Assembly: GCF_008831545.1 (NCBI RefSeq)
Contig: NZ_CP044523.1
Coordinates: forward strand, 2,728,001 to 2,792,000
From: Halorussus halophilus
GTDB taxonomy: Archaea; Halobacteriota; Halobacteria; Halobacteriales; Haladaptataceae
Length of the DNA: 64,000 nucleotides
Direction of reading: 5' to 3'
Positions 29,945 through 38,186 of the stretch are shown here, piece after piece. Within the stretch, counting starts at the first letter, position 1, and the number at the start of each line of letters is the position of its first letter. Position numbers and translations under genes: made by a program. Under the pieces are notes generated by a model. It did not search any database, was not told the DNA's origin, and was given only the letters and a program-made list of their open reading frames with translations.

Positions 29945-30649
29945 ATGGTACATGATTTCTTACAAGTGTGGTATCTATTCGAGGATGCATTTAACGAGAA
30001 GTTCGTAAAAGAGATACTCAAGAACTGCTTCGAAATTGGGTGTACGACGAAACAGAATGGCCGAACTGATATCGTTAAATATCATTCCGGTGACCTAGAA
30101 AGAGCTCCGAAGAATATCGAGACAGACTCGGCTATTAATAGACTAGCTTCAGATCAAGAGGGTGGCATCGAATTTTGGTATAAAGACATCCGATTTGACC
30201 TCAAATTGAATTGGGACGTACACCGGATACCGTCTACACCCCATTTTGGTCTCAAAATATCGTCCTCGCAATTCCGATCTCATACGGAAGGAGATAATTC
30301 GGATATAACGAAGCGAGTAATTCAATTTCTGGAAGTAGCGCGATCACTCGCTGAGATTTCGGATCCTGTCTACGCCTATGGTGCGGTCGAGGATTTCGAT
30401 TCAGTCGACGTGGAACTCCCGGAAAAGACAATCGAATCGAGTTATCCGCGACGGCTATTCTGGTTCAATATCTTCTCAAAGCCAATGATCGATAAAATCG
30501 GCAAAGATCGACTGTTCTCTGCTCCAGCGTGGAAAATTGAAACGTTATCGACTGGTTCTGTGTTACTCGTCGTGAACGACAGACCACGGGGGTATAAAGA
30601 CGAAGCGAATGAAATCGGACAACACCTTGATATTTTGGAGGACAAGTGA
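29945..30649 (+). CDS. Predicted immunity protein for the upstream toxin
   Basis: 234 residues, starting 14 bases after the toxin stop. There is no signal peptide or membrane segment, so it stays in the cytoplasm, as expected for an immunity protein. The protein is rich in aromatic and acidic residues (EFWYKDIRFDLKLNW; RRLFWFNIFSKPMIDKIG near residues 169-186). The latter resembles the W/F-N-[IV]-F...IG pattern in some bacterial immunity families. I cannot name a family. Its base composition is AT-rich like the toxin tip and unlike the stalk region. Immunity is inferred from position, size and composition. Confidence 0.6.
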   Translation: MVHDFLQVWYLFEDAFNEKFVKEILKNCFEIGCTTKQNGRTDIVKYHSGDLERAPKNIETDSAINRLASDQEGGIEFWYKDIRFDLKLNWDVHRIPSTPHFGLKISSSQFRSHTEGDNSDITKRVIQFLEVARSLAEISDPVYAYGAVEDFDSVDVELPEKTIESSYPRRLFWFNIFSKPMIDKIGKDRLFSAPAWKIETLSTGSVLLVVNDRPRGYKDEANEIGQHLDILEDK

Positions 30650-30653
30650 ACGG

Positions 30654-30890
30654 ATGCAAGTCAATATCTATACTCATGACCGATGCGGTCGCTGTGGCGA
30701 CATCCTCCATGCACTCCAAGACAGGAATATCGAGTACCACGGCCATCAGTTCCCACCTGACGATTCCGATATCGATGCCCTCTCGGGTGACATGCCAGAA
30801 CCAGTCCTCGTCGACGAGGAGCGAGCGCCTGAGGGCATCGTTGGGCACGACGAAATCCTTGAATGGATTGAGAACGAGTATGCGAATTAG
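30654..30890 (+). CDS. Glutaredoxin-like thioredoxin-fold protein
   Basis: 78 residues. The N-terminus VNIYTHDRCGRCGDIL carries a CxxC redox motif right after the first beta strand, and MPEPVLVDEE contains the cis-Pro that positions the active site. The length and order fit glutaredoxin/NrdH-like proteins that reduce disulfides. The start ATG at 30654 lies 5 bases after the immunity gene stop, so co-transcription is likely. The toxin contains paired cysteines, so a link to its folding is possible but is only inference. Confidence 0.7.
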   Translation: MQVNIYTHDRCGRCGDILHALQDRNIEYHGHQFPPDDSDIDALSGDMPEPVLVDEERAPEGIVGHDEILEWIENEYAN

Positions 30891-30927
30891 CAGATAAATA
30901 GATCCCGAGACCCACTGTGTGCTACCC

Positions 30928-30951
30928 TTTCTGGAAGTTCCGGAAACGGGG
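30928..30951. promoter_or_regulatory. Paired TTCYGGAA motif upstream of the second orc gene
   Basis: TTCTGGAA (30929-30936) and TTCCGGAA (30938-30945) repeat with 9-base spacing and run into ACGGGG. The same pair with the same spacing lies at 32707-32723 before the RecA-like/PolB2 operon. The GGAAACGGGG end resembles the G-rich side of haloarchaeal origin-binding repeats. It is probably a protein-binding site, perhaps for the Orc protein encoded downstream. Confidence 0.5.
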
Positions 30952-30990
30952 CCTTCGTGTTTAAGTCCCAGCAACCTGATACCGCTACAT

Positions 30991-32016
30991 ATGATTACCG
31001 ATGCTCGTGTCCTGCGCACCGGATTTGTCCCGAGCGAAGTCGAGCATCGAGACGCCGAGGTCACGCACCTCACCGAGATTCTGTCCCCACTCACGGACGG
31101 CAACCCCGCCGACACCACACTTCTGCTCGGGCCGTCTGGCGTCGGCAAAACCTGTTTGGCACAGTACACCGCTGAGAAACTCCGCGAACAGACCCTCGAC
31201 GTGGAGTACCAGTATGTGAACTGCTGGCAGAACTTCTCCGAGTTCCGTACCCTCTACAGCATCCTCGAAGGCCTGGGCAAGACCGTCGATATTCACCGGC
31301 AATCGACGCCGCGCGACGAACTGTTCGACCGCCTCCGCCGATATGATGGCCCGCCAGTCGTCGTCATCTTAGACGAAGTGGACCAACTCGAAGACAAACG
31401 CTTGCTCTATCATCTTCACGAACTCCCGCAGTTCTCGATGCTACTGATAGCAAACCGCGAGGAAGAGTTGTTCGCCACCGCTGACGACCGCCTGACCAGT
31501 CGTCTACGAGGATGCGAGCGCGTCACGTTCGAGCGGTACCATCAGGACGAACTCGTGTCTATCCTCGACGCGCGGGCGAAAGCCGGATTGAAAGACGGCG
31601 TGATTCGAGAGCAGCAGCTTGCGAGAATCGCGGATGCCGCCGCTGGCGATGCCAGAGTCGCAATCAGTATCCTCCGGACAGCCGCCCGGCAAGCCCACCG
31701 TGAGTACGACGAGGGGATTACGAGCGAGGTCGTCGAATCCGCGATGCCGAAGGCCCGAGTAGAGCGCCACGAGAAAGACGTGGACACACTGACGCCCCAC
31801 CAGCACACCATCTACGAGATTATCGAAGAATACGACGAGATTTCGCCGAGCGAACTGTACGAGGAGTACCAAGAGCGCATGGACGACCCGAAGTCTGACC
31901 GGACGGTTCGAAACTATCTCTCGAAGATGGATCAGTACGACGTAATCGAGGCCGTGGGGACGAGTCGAAATAGGACGTATCGATCGGTTTCGGAGACGTT
32001 CAGTGGGTTTGAGTGA
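30991..32016 (+). CDS. Orc1/Cdc6-family AAA+ ATPase (second paralog)
   Basis: 341 residues from ATG 30991; the upstream in-frame start at 30919 is rejected because GTGTTTAAG at 30957-30965 is a good TATA box 27 bases before 30991. Walker A LLLGPSGVGKTCLAQ is near residue 45, Walker B VVVILDEVDQL near 125, sensor 1 in MLLIANREEELF, and sensor-2-like GDARVAISILR near 225. A winged-helix region ends the protein (YEEYQERMDDPKSDRTVRNYLSKM). It differs clearly from the first paralog and has no origin repeat cluster as strong beside it. It may regulate or initiate replication of the element. Confidence 0.88.
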   Translation: MITDARVLRTGFVPSEVEHRDAEVTHLTEILSPLTDGNPADTTLLLGPSGVGKTCLAQYTAEKLREQTLDVEYQYVNCWQNFSEFRTLYSILEGLGKTVDIHRQSTPRDELFDRLRRYDGPPVVVILDEVDQLEDKRLLYHLHELPQFSMLLIANREEELFATADDRLTSRLRGCERVTFERYHQDELVSILDARAKAGLKDGVIREQQLARIADAAAGDARVAISILRTAARQAHREYDEGITSEVVESAMPKARVERHEKDVDTLTPHQHTIYEIIEEYDEISPSELYEEYQERMDDPKSDRTVRNYLSKMDQYDVIEAVGTSRNRTYRSVSETFSGFE

Positions 32017-32070
32017 ACGAATCACTCTTCAGACGGGGCTATCGGTGGTTCGAATAGGGTGAGTGTTCAG

Positions 32071-32400
32071 TCACTCAGTCGTATTTTGACTGGGCTGGTA
32101 GAGCGTGACCGTCCCTTCGGACTGAACCCGAACGACGTACTTGTTGTACTCGAACCGAACCTCGCCTTCTGTGAGACGTGACGTATTATGCGCTTCCGTC
32201 TGAAAGAGCGCGTTCAGTGCGTCCGGGTCAACGAAGTTTGCAAGGGCGGGGAGTTCCGTCGGTTCAGTCTGCGTGAATGACGCGACACTACTGACGACCA
32301 CGTCACTCACTCGTCTTGTTTCGGGGTTGAACGTCCGCTGGAGGCATGCTTCATCGGACGAGTCATCCGACTGTGTTGAGTGGGAGTTCTGGTTAGTCAT
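32071..32400 (-). CDS. HalOD1 domain protein
   Basis: 109 residues. The core from about residue 33 to 105 (VSDVVVSSVASFTQTEPTELPAL, FVDPDALNALF, EVRFEYNKYVVRVQSEGTVTLY) matches the haloarchaeal output domain 1, a small stand-alone or fused domain found near signalling genes. The first 30 residues are Ser/Gln-rich and disordered. Its molecular function is not known. It is transcribed towards the second orc gene and shares an upstream region with the RecA-like/PolB2 operon. Confidence 0.8.
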   Translation of the reverse strand: MTNQNSHSTQSDDSSDEACLQRTFNPETRRVSDVVVSSVASFTQTEPTELPALANFVDPDALNALFQTEAHNTSRLTEGEVRFEYNKYVVRVQSEGTVTLYQPSQNTTE

Positions 32401-32767
32401 AGTGTCTCCGTGAACTAGGGCGTACGATGGACGGTGAAGGTGCTGTCAGTTTGATGTCCGCTCCACAGCACCGAGAGTAGTCTCAGGAGAACGTCCACGC
32501 ATACGTTCCCGGTCCACAGCATAACCAAGTGCGACATCCAGATAAGGGGACATATCACGGTGGTCTCGGCAGTGACCGAACGACTTACAAACGTCGTCCA
32601 AATGAAGTCGTTCGGTCTGCCAAGTCACGGTTCCGGCAACTTCCGGAAACGAATCAATTCCGGCACTTCAGCCCTTCTTTCGTACATCCGCAGGGAACGA
32701 CATTTGTTCTGGAATTTCTGGAAGCCGCGCGCCGACGCTTAACCCGATACCCAGACAAACCGTATTT
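32401..32767. other. Divergent control region between HalOD1 and PolB2 operon
   Basis: No gene is supported here. The right half holds the TTCYGGAA motif cluster. A TATA-like element ending around 32740 and CGTATTT just before the ATG at 32768 are the likely promoter of the operon. Confidence 0.45.
32631..32723. promoter_or_regulatory. Cluster of TTCYGG motifs before the PolB2 operon
   Basis: TTCCGGCAA (32631), TTCCGGAA (32641), TTCCGGCA (32658), TTCTGGAA (32707) and TTCTGGAA (32716) lie within 93 bases. The last two have the same 9-base spacing as the pair at 30929/30938 before the second orc gene. This suggests one protein acting on both units. Confidence 0.45.
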
Positions 32768-33466
32768 ATGGGAGAGAGCCACCACACGTCGCCGGAACCG
32801 GAGCTGCCAGAATTACAGTCAGGAGTGCATCTTCTCGACATGGAGGGAGACGACCGAGTGACGGGACCACTTCATTCGCTCGTCCTCGATCACCTCTTAC
32901 TAAACGATGGAAGTGCGGTGTGGGTTGACGCGGGCGGCCACGCAGTCACGCAGTCGCTTGCGTCGCTCGCGCCGAGTATGCGGACGCTCGACCGAATCCA
33001 CGTCGCTCGCGGGTTTACGCCGCACCAGCACTATCGACTCGTTGAACGACTCCCAGAGCAGATTGACGAGGAGACGTCGCTCGTCGTCTGTCCCGAACTT
33101 GACCGCCTCTACCGTGAGACTGAGACCTACGCTGACGAAGGCGACGAGTTGATGCTCCGCGCGTTGGCGACGGTCGCGGGACTTGCTCGTCGTCACGACA
33201 TTCCCGTCCTCGTGACGCGCTCGACGGCGGATTCGTTCTCAGACCCGCTTGCAGCGGCCAGCGACGAGACGATTACTGTCGAGCAGACGAAGTTCGGGCC
33301 ACGCTTCTCCTCTGAGGAGTTCGAGACGCTCGTCTATCCGATGGGCAATGGCGTCGTCCAGACAACGATTGCGTTCTGGCAACGCGTACTGGAAGCCCGC
33401 CAGCCAGCATACGAGACGGCATCCACCGAGACACCGCAGGAGGTGGCTGTGAATGGGTCGTACTAA
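32768..33466 (+). CDS. RecA/RadA-like protein without clear P-loop (PolB2 operon)
   Basis: 232 residues. The pattern HVARGFTPHQHYRLVERL near residues 78-95 and SLVVCPELDRLYRE near 101 resemble the ARAF...H and Walker B parts of RadA/RadB-like proteins, but the N-terminal glycine loop has no GKT/S, so ATP binding is doubtful. The start ATG is at 32768. The gene overlaps the next by 14 bases and leads a three-gene unit ending in PolB2. This gene order is known in haloarchaea. A role with PolB2 in repair or replication is inferred. Confidence 0.7.
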   Translation: MGESHHTSPEPELPELQSGVHLLDMEGDDRVTGPLHSLVLDHLLLNDGSAVWVDAGGHAVTQSLASLAPSMRTLDRIHVARGFTPHQHYRLVERLPEQIDEETSLVVCPELDRLYRETETYADEGDELMLRALATVAGLARRHDIPVLVTRSTADSFSDPLAAASDETITVEQTKFGPRFSSEEFETLVYPMGNGVVQTTIAFWQRVLEARQPAYETASTETPQEVAVNGSY

Positions 33467-33737
33467 TCCAACGTATCGTGACGTCCTGCGGTCGGTACAC
33501 GACAACTGGGAGGACTACCGACGCGCACTCCGAAGACCGGACAAACAGCGATTCGACCGCTTGTTCGAGGACGCCCGACAGTTCGCTGACGCGGGCGGGT
33601 ATCTGAACCCACAGAATCCGATGAACGCTATCTTGTTCTCGATCTGTCTCGCCCAAGAGCAGCGTATCGAGGACCTCGAAGCAGAACTGGAAGGCGAGCG
33701 CGCAGAGAGCCCGCCAGCGACGGAATCAGGCGCGTAG
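33453..33737 (+). CDS. Small conserved haloarchaeal protein (PolB2 operon)
   Basis: 94 residues: MGRTNPTYRDVLRSVHDNW at the start, a helical body (YRRALRRPDKQRFDRLFEDA) and an acidic C-terminal tail. Short proteins of this type regularly sit between a RecA-like gene and PolB2 in haloarchaea. It overlaps the upstream gene and ends 5 bases before the PolB2 start. No enzyme motif is visible; it is probably a partner protein. Confidence 0.7.
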   Translation: MGRTNPTYRDVLRSVHDNWEDYRRALRRPDKQRFDRLFEDARQFADAGGYLNPQNPMNAILFSICLAQEQRIEDLEAELEGERAESPPATESGA

Positions 33738-33742
33738 GACCG

Positions 33743-35866
33743 ATGTCCTACAAAATCGATTTTCTCGACGGCGAAGTCGTAGCGTGGTCGCTGACCGACG
33801 ACGGCGCGGTTGGCGAGCGCGTACTAGATTACACCCCGAGTTTCTACGTTGGTGTCGGCGACGGAGACGACGAGTCGCTTACGAACGCTCGGGACGTGCT
33901 TGAACAGTTTCCGACCGTCGTTCGAACAGCCTTCGAGGAGTGACGACCGGGGTTTCGACACGACCACGAACAGATGCTTCGCGTAGACGTGAGCGACATT
34001 GAGGAAGTGTCGCGGATGGCCCGCTGGGTGCACGAGTGGGGTGACCCCGGCGAGTACCGCTGCTATAATGTGGATTTCTCCCGGGAGTTCCGGTACTGCC
34101 TCGAAACCGATTGTTCACCACTCCCTTCTCGTGAACTCTCCACGCTCGCAATCGAAGGCCACGCTCACGAATTCAGCGACTCGGAGGTCGCACCACTAAC
34201 AGTCGGCGGCGAACAGGTAGGCCGGTCGCCTGACGTGGCACTGCCGACTATCGCGGAACGCATCGAGCGCGCCGACCCGGACGTACTGGTTGTGGATTCA
34301 GCCCAACTTCTCGCAGAACTGCACCAGATAGCCAACCGCTTCGGCTATGACCTCCAACTCGGACGGCGACCGGGCTTCCAGCAACTCGCTGGCGAATCCA
34401 CGTACACCAGCTACGGCCGGGTCGGGCATTCTGCCGCCCGATATAATGTGCCGGGCCGTGTGATTATCGACCGTTCGAACACGTTCTTCCTCGGCGAAAC
34501 GAATCTTTCCGGGTGTTTGGACCTCGTCGAACGGTCTCGGAAGCCCCTGCAGGAGTTGGCGTGGGCGTCCATCGGGAACGTTCTCACTGCAATCCAGATT
34601 CGGGAGGCGCTCTCGCGGGACGTGCTGGTGCCGTGGCAGGCGTGGCGACCGGAGAAATTCAAGACGATGGGGCAACTCCACGAAGGCGACCGTGGCGGGT
34701 TCACGTTCGCACCGGACGTCGGCGTTCACGAGGAAGTCCACGAACTCGATTTTTCGTCGTTATATCCGAACATCATCTGCACGCGAAACATCTCCCCTGA
34801 GAAGATACGGTGTGAGTGCCACAGTGGGCGTGAGGACGTCCCCGGAATCGGCTATAGTCTCTGTGACGACCGGGGGTACTTGCCGGACGTACTCCAGCCG
34901 CTGATTGATGACCGCGACGAAACCAAGGCCGAGATTCGAGAGACCGAGGACGAAGAGCGATTGCGGGAGTTAGAGGGCCGGTCAGATGCGATTAAGTGGA
35001 TTCTCGTCTCCTGTTTCGGCTATCAGGGGTTCAGTAATGCGAAGTTCGGGCGCATCGAGTGCCACGAAGCAATCAACGCGTTCGCACGCGAGATACTACT
35101 GGACGCAAAGCTGGCCTTAGAGCGCGGTGGGTGGCGTGTCGTGCATGGAATCGTGGACAGTATCTGGGTGACACCCCGCGAGGGCGACGACCAACGACCA
35201 CTACGCGACCTCGCCACAGAGATCACCGACGATGTTGGGATTCGCTTGGAGTACGAGGCGGAGTACGAGTGGGTGGCGTTCGTGCCCATGCGGAACTCCA
35301 AGGCGGGCGCGCTGACGAAATACTTTGGGTCGCTCGCTGGCGACGATGGCGAGTACAAGTTTCGTGGGGTGGAGTGTCGCCAGCGAAGCACACCGCAGTT
35401 CATTGCCGAGGTACAACAGGAACTCATTGAGACGTTCGACGAGTACCGCTCACCGGAGGCAGTTTGTGATCGACTTCAACGCGCGCTCGAAGAGCTTCGA
35501 AGCGGTGAGGTTGACCCATTGGCCCTGGCGATTACGACGCGCACCTCAAAGCGCGTAGAGGAGTATCAGCAATCGACGCGAACGGTCGCGGCATTGGAAC
35601 GAGCTTCGGACGGTGGCCGAGACTTGCACCCAGGCCAATCCGTGGAGTTTGTCGTGATAGATGACTCCAAACAGTCGCGTGAGCGCGTCGCGTTAGTGAA
35701 TGAAACGGAGACGTACGACGCGGAATTCTACGCTGGAGAGTTGGTTCGGGCGGCCGAGAGCGTGTTGTCACCTCTTGGTTGGCGAGCAGAACGGATTCGT
35801 GAGTATATAGACGACCAAACGGATGCGAGTCTACGGAGTTTTGTGGGCCAGCAATCTGATGGCTGA
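33743..35866 (+). pseudogene. polB2: PolB2-type family B DNA polymerase, interrupted by in-frame TGA
   Basis: One frame runs from ATG 33743 to 35866 and is broken only by TGA at 33941-33943 (codon 67); the next codons read on as polymerase (RPGFRHDHEQ, then MLRVDVSDIEEVSRMARWVH). A Trp codon TGG is the expected residue there. Downstream a 630-residue protein could start at ATG 33974. Motif A (ELDFSSLYPNII) and motif B (SCFGYQGFSNAKFG) are present. Motif C reads HGIVDSIWV instead of GDTDS, so one catalytic Asp is missing, as is known for the PolB2 group. The gene may be decayed, made as a shorter form, or read through. Confidence 0.8.
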
Positions 35867-35879
35867 ACGAGAAACTGAC

Positions 35880-38060
35880 TCAGGGAAGAAAGAGGGAACC
35901 GAGCAAATAATTCCTAACTGTTGTTTCTTCCTCCTCTTGGTCTACTTCACTTGTCGTTGTGGTTGATTCTGTAGTTGTGGTGGTTGTCGGCGTCTCCGTG
36001 GTTGTAGTTGGAGTCGTGGTTTCTGTCGTCGGGGCGGCTGGTGTTTCAGTAGCTGTCGTGGTTGTTGGGTCTTCCGCGGGTTCGTCTGTCGTCTCAGTAG
36101 TTTTAGTCGTTGTCTCGGATTCTGTTTCGGTTGTCCGCTCCGTGGTTATCGTCGCCGACTGAGCCAGAATTCCGGTAATCAATGCGGTTCCAATAGATCG
36201 GAGGATGGAAATGATGAAATCGGAGTAACTTCCAGAGTTAGGAAGCAGACTGATGATGTAGCTCACAAGAGTAGGAGCCACAGCTTCAAGTACCAATTGT
36301 AGCAGTCCCGGTGATTGTCCAAAGCCTTGGCTATCGACTGCAATAGTGATGGTGTACGTATCTCCGGCCTGGTCAATACTCTGTACCGCTGAGTTCGACA
36401 CGGCTGCACTCTGTGGGGTAGCCATCGATTGAGCGTTAGCTACATCCTCCGTCGACCGAACGAGTTCTTCGCGAGTTATGTCTACGTCCCACCACCCATC
36501 TTCATTTTCATAGGTTACTGTTCCATCGTCGTAAACAGTAAGTGTAGCTCCAGTGCGACCATTCGAGAGCCGGATAGTTTGCGAGGAGTTCGTTTCAGAG
36601 ACTACCTCCGCATCACTCGGTGCAAATTCATCGATGCTATTTCGGAGTTCGTCAACAGTCCACATCCACTGTTCACGAACCTCCTCGTGGGTCGGAGTTG
36701 CAACACTAACTGTTTCTTGACCGCCATAGCCAGAGGGATAGAAATCCCACAGAAGACGCTCATCATCACGCTCAGGCTGCCATGTGACAGTAAAGGTATG
36801 CTGTCCAGGCTGGAGCCGGTCTGGAGGACTATCTAGTGAATGCCCGGTCTCGAAATTGTTTGTCGCGAATATCACGATATCGTTCGGATTTGTATACCCG
36901 AACGTTACGTCGTACGTTGACTGTCCAGTCCGAGTAATCTGTTCAATGGATAACGATGGCTTCTGTGGCCGTGCGCGTTCGTCGCAAGCTTCTCTGTTAG
37001 GGTTTCTCTTCTGGATATCTGGGTTGCCATCAAACGATTTCTCCTTATAAAGTTCAACAGAATTAAGTACAACGTGATTTTCAAAGTCAGAGTCTTCTCC
37101 GTAGAGGTCAGCAAGACCGATAACAGTGTCTCCAGAAACCTCTCCGACACTATCGAGATTGGTCACTATTCCAGGAACATATCCGGACCAATAAATCATC
37201 ACCTCTTGGTAATCACCCACGACACGAGCGGTTGTGCAATCGATGAACTCGATTGCCTTTGAAGGGTCGTCTGCACCGTCGTCAGACCCTAGGTCATCAG
37301 GATTGACCTGTTCTCCGTTGAGGTACACTTGGGCACCTCCATCAATCTCAAAAGAAACGATGTCACCCGAGAAACGGTACGCGTCGCCGCCCCCAGCGAC
37401 CGCACCTCTTGCGGTCTGTCCCGAGATTCGGTCTCCCTCTCGGCCGGGTGTATCGTCATTGAACGAAACGTATCGATCTGCAATAGGCGCACCCCCACTC
37501 TCTGAACTTGGTTCGATCTCTCCGCTGACGCTGAATTCGTAGTAGATCACGTTGCTACCGCCTCCACCGAAGATGACGATGTGATTCGGGAGTGATGTTC
37601 CGTCTCCCGGAATGCCTTTTGGATACTCCCTATTCATCGCGCATGCAGACTGTCTCTCCCCATTCAGCCAGACATTGAATTGACCGCAGTTGGTCGAGTC
37701 GAATGACTCAAGTTGTCCTGAGAAAACGTACGCATCGACTCCACCCTGTGTTGCACCTCGAACGAGTTTCCCATCATATTCGTCTGGATTGCTGATTTGG
37801 TCGTCTGCGTCCTTCGTAACTACACTAGGCGAAAACAGCCCGCCCGTGTCAACAGTTTTTATTATATCACCGGAAATAGCGAATTCGTATTCGACGCGGA
37901 CGACACTGGAGCTATTGAGAACAAGCAGTTGCAACTCGTTTTGGGCAAGAGTAGCATCTATCTCCGAGGCAAGTGATTGATTGGTAATCCCATATCCTAA
38001 TGCGAGAGTGCCGGTTGCAGCGAGCAGATGTCGTCGGGATATTTTGTTTTTTGAACCCAT
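35880..38060 (-). CDS. Tat-secreted surface protein with two repeated modules and Thr-rich stalk
   Basis: 726 residues. It has a Tat signal (SRRHLLAATGTLALGYG, residues 9-25). Two related modules follow, at about residues 45-135 and 165-255, each with YEFxxSG, a G-rich turn, DAYxFSG and a final V-x-LNGE. A middle part with Ig-like strands (SLSIEQITRTGQSTYDVTFGYTNP) comes next, then a hydrophobic stretch near 590-640 and a long Thr/Glu tail (TTTTETPTTTTTTESTTT) typical of glycosylated haloarchaeal stalks. The function is unknown; it is exported and probably surface-attached. It is convergent with PolB2 and lies next to the island edge. Confidence 0.75.
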   Translation of the reverse strand: MGSKNKISRRHLLAATGTLALGYGITNQSLASEIDATLAQNELQLLVLNSSSVVRVEYEFAISGDIIKTVDTGGLFSPSVVTKDADDQISNPDEYDGKLVRGATQGGVDAYVFSGQLESFDSTNCGQFNVWLNGERQSACAMNREYPKGIPGDGTSLPNHIVIFGGGGSNVIYYEFSVSGEIEPSSESGGAPIADRYVSFNDDTPGREGDRISGQTARGAVAGGGDAYRFSGDIVSFEIDGGAQVYLNGEQVNPDDLGSDDGADDPSKAIEFIDCTTARVVGDYQEVMIYWSGYVPGIVTNLDSVGEVSGDTVIGLADLYGEDSDFENHVVLNSVELYKEKSFDGNPDIQKRNPNREACDERARPQKPSLSIEQITRTGQSTYDVTFGYTNPNDIVIFATNNFETGHSLDSPPDRLQPGQHTFTVTWQPERDDERLLWDFYPSGYGGQETVSVATPTHEEVREQWMWTVDELRNSIDEFAPSDAEVVSETNSSQTIRLSNGRTGATLTVYDDGTVTYENEDGWWDVDITREELVRSTEDVANAQSMATPQSAAVSNSAVQSIDQAGDTYTITIAVDSQGFGQSPGLLQLVLEAVAPTLVSYIISLLPNSGSYSDFIISILRSIGTALITGILAQSATITTERTTETESETTTKTTETTDEPAEDPTTTTATETPAAPTTETTTPTTTTETPTTTTTTESTTTTSEVDQEEEETTVRNYLLGSLFLP

Positions 38061-38186
38061 ACCACGCGGCCATACACAATTACATAACTAATAATCATTA
38101 GGATTTGTGCTCTGTTGGAGAGAATGGTGAGATAGTATTAGGAGAAGAATCAAATGATAGCAGCAAACTGGTCAAAAATATAGCTA

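Noticed and set aside
33941..33943. TGA read as selenocysteine in PolB2
   Set aside because: No SECIS-like element can be shown and haloarchaea are not known to use it; Trp to stop is simpler.
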